Shown: positions 1 through 10,290, counted from the first letter of the stretch. The stretch is DNA of 64,000 nucleotides from Microplitis mediator (GCF_029852145.1 NC_079974.1:22980082-23044081); one strand, 5' to 3'. Numbers and translations: made by a program. Notes: generated by a model not told the origin, from the sequence alone.

Positions 1-1874
1 GCGGAAATTTTCGATGCCGCATGCAAGACCGCGGCCAGAGCGATCTGACTCGGGGCGTAGAGCAGTACACTGTCTGTCAAAAATACTTTTTCCAAAAAAT
101 CATCAATGTGTGGCCTCAATCTCTCCGGATTTTCCAGGGAACTGTAACGCGTCTAAAAAATTAAATAATTAGAGCATTAAAAAAAAAAGACAGTTGCAGT
201 TTCGCCGGGGTATAGATTAAAAAACTTACTTTGATGTCAATCATCAAACCTTCGACGGGTCTGAACGGATTGTGAACAGTCAGGTGATAATTTAGCTGCT
301 GCATCAGCAACAATTCGTTGTTCAGAACAATATCTGATGCTTTTTCTCTGTCGCCTTTAAGATTAGCGACGAATTGAGAAATTGAGACATTGAATTCCTC
401 GACTTTTGTTGATAAATAAACGCAAGTGACGAGTATTTCCTTGGGATGATAGTCCATGACGCTGTTTCTTAGATAAAATCTCTTAAAATAATGCAGTGCA
501 GTCGCTATGGTGGCACGAGGCATTGGCGGGGAAAATCTTTTGCAGAAATCACGCAATTGCAGCTCGTAAAAACGCAGCAACATTCTCTCTTCGGTGTCTG
601 ATAGGAAATACTGATCTCGGTCTTCTGTCTATGGGATAATTAATTAATTAGACGTTAAATAAAAAAATAAACCAGTAGATGAGTACACTGAGAAAAAAAA
701 ATACTATTTTCCAAACAAGAATTTCTTGGTTCAAGAAATCCGTTCAAAATATTTATTTTATTATTATTAATTATCAAATTCTTGAGAAAAAAGCATCGAA
801 TTTATTTTTGTTATTATATGAATTTGATGATCCTGAAATTAGCAGACTTAGAAAAATTTATGAATTTTTGTTTTCCAAAAAATCAATTGCAAAAAAATAT
901 AATAAAAATATGCACATGTAGAAAATTTTAAAAACTACAGGTGCAATTTTTTCAAATATTTTTTTTTTCTGGTTTATCGTCTAAAAAAAAATCCTAAAAT
1001 TATTAGACGTCTGCTAACTTCAGTATCATTGAATTTGATATTATATTATGAGTAAAAAAAAGAATAGCTTCACTTGAATTAAATAAAAATTATTTCCTTC
1101 AATTCTACGAATTCTTGAGACAAAATTATATATTCTTGAAAATTATCAAAAACATATGTTCTTGTATCAAGTAAATGTTTTTAATAAAAGTATTTTTTTT
1201 TCTCAGTGTATGACTATAAAGTTAGCAGACATTTAACTACATTTTGATTTTTTTTAACAAAACAACAAATATTAAAAAAAATATTTTGAAAAATTGCATG
1301 TATAGTTTATGAAATTTTCTACATGTGCATTTTTTTAGAAATATATTTTTTTAATTATTTATCTATTTAAAAAAATTTATTTAAATTTTAAATTTCTGCT
1401 AACTTTACTGTCATTAGATGAGTGTGAATGTAGCAGACATCAGACAAATTTTAAATTATTAATTAATATAGTCAATAATTAAAAAAATAAAATTTAAAAA
1501 AAATGCGCATTTAGAAAATTTAAAAATTAATGAGTGCATTTTTTGTAAGTATTTTTTTTTTAATTATTTGTAATTTTAAATTTGTCTGATGTCTGCTACA
1601 TTCACATGCGCACCAGTAGGAACATAACCTCTCATTTAAAAAAAAAATATTTAAATAATTTGAAAGCAGTTGGAAAATTAACTGACAATTTAAATTAAGA
1701 AAAAAAAACTAATTATAATTGTTAATTAAAAGTAAGGCGAGAAATTTAAATACTTACTGACATATTGGCACCGTACTTGTCAATAAAGGCAGCGTTGGTG
1801 TTCTTTCGTAAATTTGTGAGATCACTTTCATCTGCGAAAATCCAATACTTTTTTTGGGTACTCGTTGGAAACAT
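1..1874 (-). CDS. CycH: Cyclin H (CDK-activating kinase / TFIIH subunit), 5' part of gene
   Basis: Three exons on the minus strand: 1758-1874 (start ATG 1874-1872, 39 codons), 230-628 (133 codons), and 152 down to position 1, where the gene leaves the window. All junctions are phase 0 with donors GTAAGT and acceptors CCCATAG and TTTTTTAG. Exon 1 opens MFPTSTQKKYWIF, like the N-terminus of cyclin H. Exon 2 holds the first cyclin box, with PMPRATIATALHYFKRFYL, DYHPKEILVTCVYLSTKVEE, FNVSISQFVANL and LLLMQQLNYHLTVHNPFRP. Exon 3 starts TRYSSLENPERLRPHIDDFL and reaches the second cyclin box (SVLLYAPSQIALAAVLHAAS). Cyclin H is the regulatory partner of CDK7 with MAT1; the complex phosphorylates cell-cycle CDKs and, within TFIIH, the RNA polymerase II C-terminal domain. 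Family identity rests on remembered similarity to animal cyclin H. Intron 1 (629-1757) has been enlarged by a TIR element; intron 2 is only 77 nt. Confidence 0.93.
684..1210. mobile_element. 527-bp TIR element (MITE) in cyclin H intron 1
   Basis: A perfect 21-bp inverted repeat beginning TACACTGAGAAAAAAAAATA lies at 684-704 and 1190-1210. The outermost TA may be a TA target duplication, as in Tc1/mariner-type MITEs. No coding capacity is seen. Internal CAAGAA/TTCTTG motifs resemble those of the small element at 41542-41789, which suggests one family. Confidence 0.75.
1424..1606. repeat. Inverted repeat in cyclin H intron 1
   Basis: Arms of about 27 bp around the core GTAGCAGACATCAGACAAAT (1424-1452) and its complement (1580-1606) enclose AT-rich sequence. 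Related GTCTGCTAACTT / AAGTTAGCAGAC pieces lie at about 1008, 1214 and 1395. The intron therefore seems to contain remains of a second, partly broken element family. Confidence 0.6.
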
Positions 1875-2637
1875 TTTGAATTTTTGAATTAATTATTTAG
1901 TTAGTTATTTACAATATTCGATTATAACAAAAATAGAATATAGAAATTTTATGCGCTAAGTACACGAACGTAACGTAAATAAACAACTGTGTTATGTTAC
2001 TTTTTTAAACTACTGGCGACACTGAGTAAATCTAGACGAATGATCTCGATGATACAGATTGACTTTCTTACTTTCCGACCGTAGATATAAAAGAATTGTT
2101 AAGTGTTTTGAATTCGAGTAAACAACGTAAAACATTACCCGCGTGATGAGAAAAAGTCTCACGCTTCGGCGCATCGTAAATTTTAAGTCAAATAAAACAA
2201 AAATATTATGCACTTTCCCGATTATGACGTAATTATAATTTATTTGAATATTTCACTTGTTTTTATTTTTAAATTTTCTATAATGTACTTGTATTTTACT
2301 TTTTAATTTTGTAAGTAATGACAGATTTAACGGCTGAAAAAAACGGCGGTGATTGCCAAAAAGATTCGGAACTGCCCGAACTGAGACAAACCGTATTCAT
2401 TTTTATGCCTTACTTTACTCGCGTGATGAGAAAAAGTCTCATTGCTTTTTAAAATAAATCTTTTAAAAATATTTTTTATGTTTAAAATAATTTTTAAATT
2501 TCAAAATCATAAAAAGCATAAAATTTCATTAAGATAAAAAAAATTTCACTAGGTCATTCCATTTGAAATTACTTAGAAAAAAATATTTGAAGGCAAGTGT
2601 GAGAAAAAAACTCATAGCACGGGTGCTGAAGGGTTAA
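1875..2637. other. Cyclin H upstream region; no further gene seen
   Basis: AT-rich 5' flank of cyclin H. A motif CGCGTGATGAGAAAAAGTCT occurs twice (about 2140-2160 and 2420-2440), and a related GAGAAAAAAACTCATAGC lies near 2600. The block ends GAAGGGTTAA, which could be the end of an old TTAA-specific element. No reading frame here looks genuine. Confidence 0.5.
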
Positions 2638-3125
2638 GGCCATTCTCAGACAGTGCCCCCCACTTTTTAAAAATTTTCAATGACTTTCACCTGTCATAAG
2701 CGTATCAAATTTTTATTAATTAATTAAAAAAAATTAAAGCATTAATTGAAAAAAGGACAACGTAGTCGTAATTTCGCCGACATATAGATTAAAAAAAAAA
2801 TAATTTCTACTTGATATCAATTAGGAGTTAAACAAAATTTGTTAAATAAATTTTAGTAAAATTGTCATGTCAATTTCATAATTCGAATTTTTAAATTTTG
2901 TTGGTTAAAATTTATTCAACAAATTTCGTTTAACTCCCAGCTGATATCAATTGTAAGTAATTTTTTTTAAATTCTATATCTTAACGAAATTACGACTACG
3001 TTGTCCTTTTTTCAATTAAGGTTTTAATTTTTTTTTAATTAATTAATAAAATTTTAATACGGTTATGACAGTTGAAAGTCATTGCATATTTTTAAAAAGT
3101 GGGGGGCACTGTCTGAGAATGCCCT
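2638..3125. mobile_element. TTAA-flanked foldback element carrying cyclin H-like sequence in both arms
   Basis: TTAA at 2634-2637 and 3126-3129 brackets near-palindromic arms. The left end reads GGCCATTCTCAGACAGTGCC and the right end is its near complement (GGGCACTGTCTGAGAATGCCC region). TTAA duplications are typical of piggyBac-type transposition. Nearly the whole element folds back on itself around about 2880. Positions 2690-2825, and their mirror at about 2935-3070, align with 141-245 of cyclin H (exon 3 start, intron 2, exon 2 end). Shared landmarks are AGCATTAA, TTTCGCC, TATAGATTAAAA and TTGATATCAAT versus TTGATGTCAAT. No transposase is present. Confidence 0.75.
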
Positions 3126-3129
3126 TTAA

Positions 3130-3801
3130 AAGGAAACAATCAAATATTTATAGTAAATAATAGAAAGTACGTGTAAATAAATGAATAAGCATCAGGTTAT
3201 AATAACGCATTATAAGTAATTAAATTGTTATGATTGCCGCAATTAATAGTAAATAAAACTAAAGATTGTGGTGATTTATTTGTGGACATCGAAAAAATAA
3301 TTTTTTCCTCAAGTCAACATATTTTTATGCTTAAATCGGAAAATTTTTATTTGTTTCACGAGTTTTTAACTTTTAATATGAAAAATATTTATTTTTTCTC
3401 CCAAAAAATTTTTCTCTTAGTTTGTCTTGATGCAAGCCATCCGCAATGGGTGTAGTTCGGTGCTCGCCACTAGATCGCGCCCACGGCTTGTCGTGTCCCT
3501 GGTTAGATATATATTTCAGAGTTGTTAAATTCCCAAATAATAGCGTTCTAGTTCGTAATGACATGACTTTACATTATAAGAATAAACTAATTACAATTAT
3601 TATTTTAATTGCAAATCAATATATTGATTTGATAATACTAATATTTGATATTACTATAATTTTATTTTTTTCTTTTACGTTTGTAATCAAATTTAAAATT
3701 TGTAATTAATTACAACTGTCATCATTTTGTGTTGTTTTTTTTAAGTTACTAGTGCAACGCTAAATAAATCTGTGCACGCGCAACGTTCAATATTTTTATG
3801 T
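3130..3801. other. Intergenic; downstream copy of a local duplication
   Basis: 3575-3800 resembles 4445-4680. Both contain CTAATTACAATTATT and AAATCAATATATTGATTTGA, then TTACAACTGTCA about 100 bp later, so this is one arm of the duplication that produced the repeated exons of the neighbouring small gene. A GC-richer island at 3435-3515 stands out from the AT-rich background. A minus-strand acceptor-like AACCAG at about 3500 could start a further small exon, but I cannot support one. Confidence 0.5.
3466..3481 (+). promoter_or_regulatory. Possible CTCF-type insulator motif
   Basis: GCCACTAGATCGCGCC matches the general animal CTCF core (CCACTAGRKGGCGCC type) with one mismatch in the GG step. 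It sits in a GC-rich island between cyclin H and the small repeat gene. This is a motif match only; chance occurrence is quite possible. Confidence 0.2.
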
Positions 3802-5164
3802 TTATAAAATGCTTCTGTTCTGAAAAATTTCTTTTTTTTTGTCAATACACGAAAAATGAGAAATCATTCCGATGACTTTACTTTCGTGATCTTTTGTTTG
3901 ATCCTCATCACTGCTGCTATTTGAATATCTTCTTGGCCTCTTTTCAGGGGAACGGTAGCCTGAAGCATTTAATAAATTAATTAATTATTAAGTATATAAT
4001 ACATTTTATTATGTATATAAACATACCTTCTTCGTTAATGCCTTCGTCATTGCTCCCATCACTTGAATATCTGCGTTTTGGACGTTCTATCAGTACTGCT
4101 TCATTTGTTTTTGGCGGAGCATTTGGATTCGCCAGTTTCGGGTGTGATTTAATATTGGAAATTATCCCCCTAATTATTAAAGATGGTTGGGCCTCTGGAC
4201 GAAAAAATTTTGAAATATTAAAATTGACTTTTAGCTTTGAGTAGATCTTGCTATGTGTAAGTCTCTATACTGTGTACGCTATTATGTTTTGACGCCTATG
4301 TCTCGTGCTACCATACTTACCATAGGACTAACTATTCGTAATGATAAGAACCTATAAGTATAATTATACCCTCACTAATAAAAAAAAATAAATATTTCAA
4401 AGTATTGTAAATATATATTGGAAAATTTTATTATAAATTTACTTAAAACGAAGAAACTAATTACAATTATTCTTCGACTTCAAATCAATATATTGATTTG
4501 ATAATATTGTATTATTATCATTTACATTCGTTTATGATCCACTTCAATTATTTTAAATATTACAACTGTCACAATTAAAATTTGGTCGTTTTTTTTTAAA
4601 TTATAAAAAAGAATTGCGTAGATTGATATATCACCCCGCAGCGTTCGTCATTATCATTCCTTTTTAGATTTTTTCAACTGAATTTTTAATTTTCTTTCAT
4701 TAGTGTGTTGTTTTCGTTCCCTTTTATGCGCGCCATTATTTTTGAGAGTTAATTGCATGACTATAAAATAAAAATTTTTAAAATTCATTTGTTTATGAGA
4801 AAAACTAGGATAAAATTCCCATTCACTTTACCTTTTTGATCATTTATGTGATCCTCGTCGCTGCTACGAATAGAGTATCTCCTTGGTGTCTTTTCCGGGC
4901 TACAGTAGCCTGGAGCATTTGGATTGCCCATTTTTAGAACTTGACCAGGTCCTGATTTAATTATTAACGAAGGTTGAGCCTGTAAATAATTGATGTTGAA
5001 TATTTTTAATACTTAATCAATAACTATATTAATTTTATTTAGATATTAAATAGTATTTTTAACACTTAAATATTTTTATAATTGGTTTAATTTTCACACC
5101 AAAATTTTAACAATGAGAAATTAAAACTACACACCTCAATATCGCCAATGCTCCTTTCTGCCAT
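3802..5164 (-). CDS. Predicted four-exon gene for a 167-aa repeat protein, unrecognised
   Basis: Exons on the minus strand: 5135-5164 (ATG at 5164), 4832-4979, 4027-4194 and 3802-3959 (stop TAA). Phases run 0, 1, 1 and the total of 504 nt is an exact multiple of three. Donors are GTGTGT, GTAAAG and GTATGT; acceptors are TTTACAG, GTCCAG and CTTCAG. The protein consists of three versions of one module. Exon 2 has AQPSLIIKSGPG, then NPNAPGYCSPEKTPRRYS, then SSDEDH. Exon 3 has AQPSLII, NPNAP, RRYSSDGSNDEG. Exon 4 has GYRSPEKRPRRYS and SSSDEDQ. The recurring RRYSxxSSDED tail is acidic and rich in potential casein-kinase-2 sites. No signal peptide or membrane segment is seen. Exon 4 keeps a donor-like GTAAAG at the position where exon 2 is spliced, so a longer isoform is possible. 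I do not recognise the family. The model rests on phase consistency and exon similarity. Confidence 0.55.
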
Positions 5165-5453
5165 GCTTGTGGATACTAACTAATTGGTTTTCAAATTTAC
5201 TTACCTGACTCTTAATCTCTCACTCTCATCCCTTCCTCAAAATTTAAATAATTCGATGACGGAATCTAATTTATTTACGATTGGAATTTGCTGTTTGAAG
5301 TCGGCTAAATCGTTCACTGTAAAATCAGCGATTTTTCTAGTTCCAGTAGAAAGTCGTCTAGTTCTACAAAGATCTACGCAAATTTACATCGGTTTGCGTA
5401 GATTTTTGCGAATATAAATCTATATTAAGGGAAGTATATATAAATATATATAC

Positions 5454-5456
<3 letters not shown>

Positions 5457-5512
<56 letters not shown>
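5457..5512. repeat. (TA)n microsatellite
   Basis: An uninterrupted TA run of about 55 bp lies directly beside the end of a TTAGGGTG-type element. The same association recurs at 10291, 11318, 17873 and 18083. Confidence 0.9.
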
Positions 5513-5516
<4 letters not shown>

Positions 5517-5519
<3 letters not shown>

Positions 5520-5710
5520 GTTAGGGTGCTCCGTTTGAAACGAAGATTTTTTTTTTTTCGTTCCCCATCAAAAATCTTGTTCTACATGTAAAAATAAAAA
5601 TTCAGTGAAATTCCCTACAAGACTTTTTCGTCAATTTTTAAGAAAAAATTTTTTTTTTATCTTCAACATTCATTACTCTCCAAAAAACGAATTAGTGAAA
5701 ATAATGTGAC
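5517..5710. mobile_element. Partial TTAGGGTG-family element
   Basis: Begins TATGTTAGGGTGCTCCG right after the (TA)n run, followed by a T-rich tract and AATTCAGTGAAATTCCCTAC. This resembles the left end and inner text (TAGGGAATT) of the elements at 10291-11318 and 18083-18708. No matching right end is found, so it is truncated or diverged. Confidence 0.45.
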
Positions 5711-5947
5711 AATCACTGTTTAGTATTTTTAAAGTAACGTTTACTTAAATCTATGATATTACACTAATTAACATTAAGTGAATAGTAATGACTATATATT
5801 CATCTAATTTTTAAATTATTTGATAGGTAATGTCAATGGTTAAATAAAAGAATATTAGTTATACAACGTACTTTTTATTTACATTAATTACAAAATGTAC
5901 AAAATTAAAAATTAAATAACAATTTATTACGGTTTATGTCAGTAAAG
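5711..5947. other. 3' flank of the ANK-PRANC gene
   Basis: AT-rich sequence without a supported gene. It probably includes the 3' UTR of the minus-strand ANK-PRANC gene; TTTATTTAC at 5874 would read GTAAATAAA on the minus strand and could act as a weak polyadenylation signal. Confidence 0.4.
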
Positions 5948-7645
5948 TCAATTTCTTCGAAAATTTTTGTCCAATTTAATTAACTCATGGTCATTTAAAT
6001 GCCAAACAATTTTCTCGCAACAATCCCACGGTAGTTCATTTTTAAGCAATGGATAAATTTCATTATAAACCGTTTCGATCATATCCCTTTTTATTTCACA
6101 ATAAGCAATACGATGAGCCAAGAATTGCCGGTATTCGGGATACGTCACTGAATATTCATCATGATTCATGGTTTCAAAATCTTTACTGAAGGAGAATTTT
6201 AAAACATCATTCATTTTCCACGTAAGAAAATGCCAGTACGATACATTGGTATCTCCTATTTTATGATTTTTTAAAGAACAAATTAGTTTGTCTAGAGCTC
6301 CATATTGATTATCTAGATTATACCAAGATTTAATTTTTCTTAAAGTTTTTTCCGATGCGCTGATGCCAATAGCATGTCTAGTTACGATGAACCATAAAAG
6401 ATTATCTACAATCTTCGACGCACTCTGTCTCCGTTGTTGCAAATATGCTTCGTCGTTTGCGATGTCTTGTGTAACGAAATTTTCATGGAAACAAGCCCGC
6501 CTTACTTGTACATATGTGATGTTACTTTGAGCTAATCTCGAGTGCCACATAAGAAATATTGCAATCTTCTCATATCCAAATAGCAAAGAAAGATCGAAAG
6601 CTGTTAATTCACGACCATTCATTTTAACAACTATATCTAGATCGACTTGTCGATTTACAAACGCCGAAACTATTTCCAGCTTCACATCTTGAAGAGCAAA
6701 TTCAGTAGGACTATAGTGTGTTCTTCTAGTTTTATGATTGATGAAAACACAATGCAATGCAGTCATACCATCAATACTGATATCGTTTACTCTAGCTCCA
6801 TTCGACAAAAGTAGCTTGGTGACTTTAAGATTAGTGGTTGCAGTAACCAGCATTAAAGGAGTTACATTTCCATTAATAGTTACAGCATTTACATCAGCAC
6901 CGTACTTTAACAGTGTCTTTATTAAAGACGAACTATGATCCCACATACATACTGCCAGATGTAAAAGTGTATAATGAATATCCATATACGGCGTCGTTTC
7001 TTCGAATTCCATCATCCAGTAATGGTGAACCTCATATCTAATGTTTATGTTCCTAACTCCTTGATTCAGTAGTAAGGCTGTAACTTTATAATTTGATTTA
7101 CTTACGGCAAGTTGAATTGGCTGGATTCCAAATCTTATGACAGGATTTACAGGAGCATTGTATTTCAATAATAATTTCACAGATCTAACGCTATCGCAGG
7201 CAAAGTGTAGAGCTGTAAATCCCATGGATCTCGTGTATGCCGTAGTCACTAAAGTAACATCAGCTCCTTTCTGCAGAAGATATTCCATAACTTTTATTTG
7301 ATCATATTTAGCTGCCACGTGTAAAGGTGTTAAACTATCAGTTCCTCGTTTATTTATATCAACGCCGCTACGGATGATACGCTTGACAATTTTAATATCT
7401 CCTGATTTTACGGCGTAATGAAGAGGAGTATTGGAGTGACGATTATTTCCTCTATTCATCTTGACGCCATTTTGTATAAGCAATTCAGCAGATTTATTTT
7501 TCTTGTGTCTGAGTGCCAGCCTCAGTAAATTGTAACCATAGAAAATCATAGGATTTTTCGATGGTTTTGAAGTCTTCAGTAGTTGTTTCAATTTTTTAGT
7601 ATCATCACTGAGAATTGCGGCAGTCAAATTACAATTTATTCCCAT
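5948..7645 (-). CDS. Ankyrin-repeat protein with C-terminal PRANC domain
   Basis: One uninterrupted 565-codon frame. Residues about 36-310 form at least seven ankyrin repeats with the usual TPLHxA...LLxxGADVN pattern: NTPLHYAVKSGDIKIVKRII (about 72), LTPLHVAAKYDQIKVMEYLL (about 105), FTALHFAC, TLLHLAV...LLKYGADVN, VTPLMLV...LLSNGARVN and MTALHCVF. About 310-500 is helical without clear repeats. The C-terminus (about 500-560) has LLKNELPWDCCEKIVWHLND followed by HELIKL, the LPxE...I..L-type signature of PRANC, an F-box-like domain. Such proteins are known from poxviruses, where they act as adaptors to SCF ubiquitin ligases, and from Wolbachia and parasitoid wasps, where lateral transfer has been proposed. 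A ubiquitin-adaptor role is inference for this copy. The absence of introns fits transfer or retroposition. The frame is intact, so the gene is probably functional. No signal peptide is seen. Confidence 0.85.
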   Translation of the reverse strand: MGINCNLTAAILSDDTKKLKQLLKTSKPSKNPMIFYGYNLLRLALRHKKNKSAELLIQNGVKMNRGNNRHSNTPLHYAVKSGDIKIVKRIIRSGVDINKRGTDSLTPLHVAAKYDQIKVMEYLLQKGADVTLVTTAYTRSMGFTALHFACDSVRSVKLLLKYNAPVNPVIRFGIQPIQLAVSKSNYKVTALLLNQGVRNINIRYEVHHYWMMEFEETTPYMDIHYTLLHLAVCMWDHSSSLIKTLLKYGADVNAVTINGNVTPLMLVTATTNLKVTKLLLSNGARVNDISIDGMTALHCVFINHKTRRTHYSPTEFALQDVKLEIVSAFVNRQVDLDIVVKMNGRELTAFDLSLLFGYEKIAIFLMWHSRLAQSNITYVQVRRACFHENFVTQDIANDEAYLQQRRQSASKIVDNLLWFIVTRHAIGISASEKTLRKIKSWYNLDNQYGALDKLICSLKNHKIGDTNVSYWHFLTWKMNDVLKFSFSKDFETMNHDEYSVTYPEYRQFLAHRIAYCEIKRDMIETVYNEIYPLLKNELPWDCCEKIVWHLNDHELIKLDKNFRRN

Positions 7646-8010
7646 TTTGATATTTTATTTTTTTTCAATAACACAAAAATTACACAAAACTTAAGAAATT
7701 GAACAAGGCTATAGTTATTACAATTCTATATAGTTACGACACTTTAAATAAAATTTCAGAGTGCTAAGTTGACTGGCTTAAACACAACTACACTACTTGC
7801 ACTAACTTTAAAACGTTGGAATCGAAAACTTAAAGCGCACGTGGACTAACGTTTTCGAGATAATTAAAAAGTGAACGTGATGCTTACTTGGTCAAGAACA
7901 AGTTACAAGTGACTAATGAGTCTTTCTCTGACCCTCACCGTCCTTTATCCCCACCACAAATTTACGTCCACTCAGGTCCATTGAAGTTTTAAGGATATAA
8001 TGCACATTTA
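7646..8010. other. 5' flank of the ANK-PRANC gene
   Basis: Would contain the promoter of the minus-strand ANK-PRANC gene. No clear TATA box or initiator can be singled out in this AT-rich sequence. No other gene is seen. Confidence 0.4.
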
Positions 8011-8897
8011 TAGGGGAGGGGGGCAGAGCGGGCCCCTTAAGGGAAATAATTATAATATGATTAATTTTTTTAACGCGTTTACTTCTTTTTAGACCCTTGA
8101 TACTTATTTCCACTTCATTATGCTGCGTCCATCAAAATTGAAAAAATCCAAAATTAGGGGCAGAGCGGGCCCCCCTAAAAAATTTCGGATTTGATATTTT
8201 TTATTCTTTATTTTATTTGCAAAGAACGATAAAACGATTGTATTTTAATAGTATAAAAAATCATTTTAATAGTTTGCTATGATATAACTTTAAAAAGTAA
8301 TTCTATTATTTTTAACTTTCTTAATAAATTTTTATGTTTATATTTATATAGTAATAATAAATATTTGATAAACAGTTTTGGTGGTTTATTTTAGCCCTCA
8401 TTAGGGGAGACCGGGGCAAGGAGGCCCCCCTAAGCCGGTTATTACTTTTTGTAGCTTTCAACCATCAGATTAGATTGATTAATAATTATTATTTAAAAAA
8501 AAAATTCTATACTTCTTTTTTGCCATTATTTTTAACCCAAAAAACGTGTTTTTCAATTTTTTAGACTATTGATAATTTTACTTTATTTCAAAAATTTAGC
8601 AACTAAAAAAAAAAATTTTAATTTTTGAATATTTCTAACGACCAAATTGGCCCCAGACAAAGAGAATCAGCCAGAAAATATGAAAAAATCATTTTTTCAG
8701 AATTTTCGGCTGGTCCATTTTGCCCCAGGTGTTATGCGTAGGGCTAAAAATGCGCCAATATATTGGATTTATAGTAAATAGACGGAAAAAAAAAAAAATT
8801 TTTTTATTATCAAAATTTCAGGGGGGCCCGCTGTGCCCCCATATTTTTTAAAGTTTTGAAAATTTTAAGGGGCCCGCTCTGCCCCCCCCCTCCCCTA
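8011..8897. mobile_element. GGGG(A)GG..GGGGCA-type TIR element, probably composite
   Basis: The left end TAGGGGAGGGGGGCAGAGCG (8011) is mirrored by CGCTCTGCCCC...TCCCCTA (8874-8897). The GGGGCAGAGCGGGCCC motif recurs at 8157, and GGGGCCCGC/GTGCCCCC at about 8822. A related start TAGGGGAGACCGGGGCAAGG lies inside at about 8403. Several members of one family appear to have inserted into each other. No coding sequence is seen. Confidence 0.65.
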
Positions 8898-9540
8898 CAT
8901 ACCATGTATTACTACACTGATAAACAAATAAATGTTTATAATAATTAAAAGTCTACAGTGGCTCAATATACTTTTCAATGTTACTTTATATAGCCCGCGA
9001 TCCACTAGGTATGATAGTCCAAAGGAAAAAAAAATATTGTCTTCGTACGAAAACTTAATAATTTATAAGGGAGTCCGGGGCACGATGTCCCCCTGAGCCG
9101 ATGATTATGTTTTGTGGCGTTTGAGAATCGAGTATAAGGTGTTTCGATTTATCTTGAAGAAACTGATCATTACTTTGCCATAATTTACAAGAAGAATTTT
9201 TGTTTTTTCGGGGTAAGATCTACTTCCTCAAAATAATTAAAGCAAAAAAATTTTATAAATTTTTTTTTGTTAATTAACTCCACCCTTTCATTTTACCTGT
9301 ACTGAAGAAACTATTGATCATCGATTGATTATAAAATAGTTGAAAGACTGGAATAAAAATCTTTATTGATTTAAAAATGCAGCATATTTTATATTTATTC
9401 CAAGAAAATTATGTTTATCAGCAAATTATCAAGACTTATGTTTAATGTTTTTTAATTTATCCGTAAGTACGTTGATAATCAAAATTTTATTCTCTCGACT
9501 CTATCCCCCATGAGGTTTCCGAAAGATAACAAATTATTTC
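8898..9540. other. Intergenic with a decayed GGGGCA-family end
   Basis: AAGGGAGTCCGGGGCACGAT at about 9068 followed by GTCCCCCTGAGCCGATGATT resembles the ends of the elements at 8011 and 33631, but no partner end was found. The rest is AT-rich and non-coding. Confidence 0.45.
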
Positions 9541-9816
9541 AGTACACTTTACAAAACTGGGGTGAATTCGGGTAATTACTGATATTAATTTAATCCGAAT
9601 TTACTCCTTCACTCGGAGTTGCGGAGTTTAATAAAATCATTCCGCATACGGATTAAATCAGGAGTTTTTGAGTGATCTAGATTTTATTTAAATCTGCATT
9701 CACTCCGATTCGGAATTTCGTTATTAAAATAAACTCTTTTTAGGAGTAAATTTCACTCCAAGGAGATTAAATAAATAAATAGTCATCCATTCCGCGCTAA
9801 TTTTTAAAAGTGTACT
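9541..9816. mobile_element. Short TIR element rich in ACTCCG motifs
   Basis: Ends AGTACACTTT (9541) and AAAAGTGTACT (9806-9816) are inverted copies. The interior repeats ACTCCxxCACTCGG / CCGCATACGGA / ACTCCGATTCGG motifs. The same motifs occur at 16040-16130, so two related sequences are present in the window. Confidence 0.6.
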
Positions 9817-10290
9817 AAGGTAAGTCTACTTGGTCCAAGAATTCGAATTTATCGACTGAAAGTTATAGCCTCTTAAGTCAAAATGTACAGCGATGGCGTG
9901 ATAGTCAGACTTTCCCTTCTCCGTTGCCAGAAAGTTGCCACCAACTTGGCCATTGTGGTCGTCAGCTTTTATCATAGAAAATAGAGAGTCTCTAATCTCC
10001 ATGCCTTCTATTTAAAATAAAATGTCTGACATTTTGTGTCACGTACGACAAATTCAATTGTCTAAAGATTTAAAATATTTATCGTTTTTAAATGACATTT
10101 TAATGTCTAATGACACTTCATTAAAAGATTAACTTTATCATCGTTAGGTAGAGGCATCAATTGTATCAACAGCAACATCAAAAGGATGCTTAAGCCGATG
10201 AGTCATTGTCATCAAACTCAGGTACCAAAATTATATCGGCAACAATGAATCCAAACCGAAACTAGATAATATATATAATATATATATATA
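9817..10290. other. Intergenic, no gene supported
   Basis: Moderately GC sequence at 9880-9985 (CTTTCCCTTCTCCGTTGCC and following) has no open frame or splice pattern I can support. A TA-rich run at 10268-10292 leads into the next element. Confidence 0.4.

Noticed and set aside
2139..2636. Possible piggyBac-type element ending GAAGGGTTAA
   Set aside because: Only one plausible end and two internal motif copies were seen; no matching left end.
3373..3564. 63-codon minus frame over the GC island, possible fifth exon of the small repeat gene
   Set aside because: A weak AACCAG acceptor could join exon 4, but the pyrimidine tract is poor and the sequence does not resemble the repeat module.
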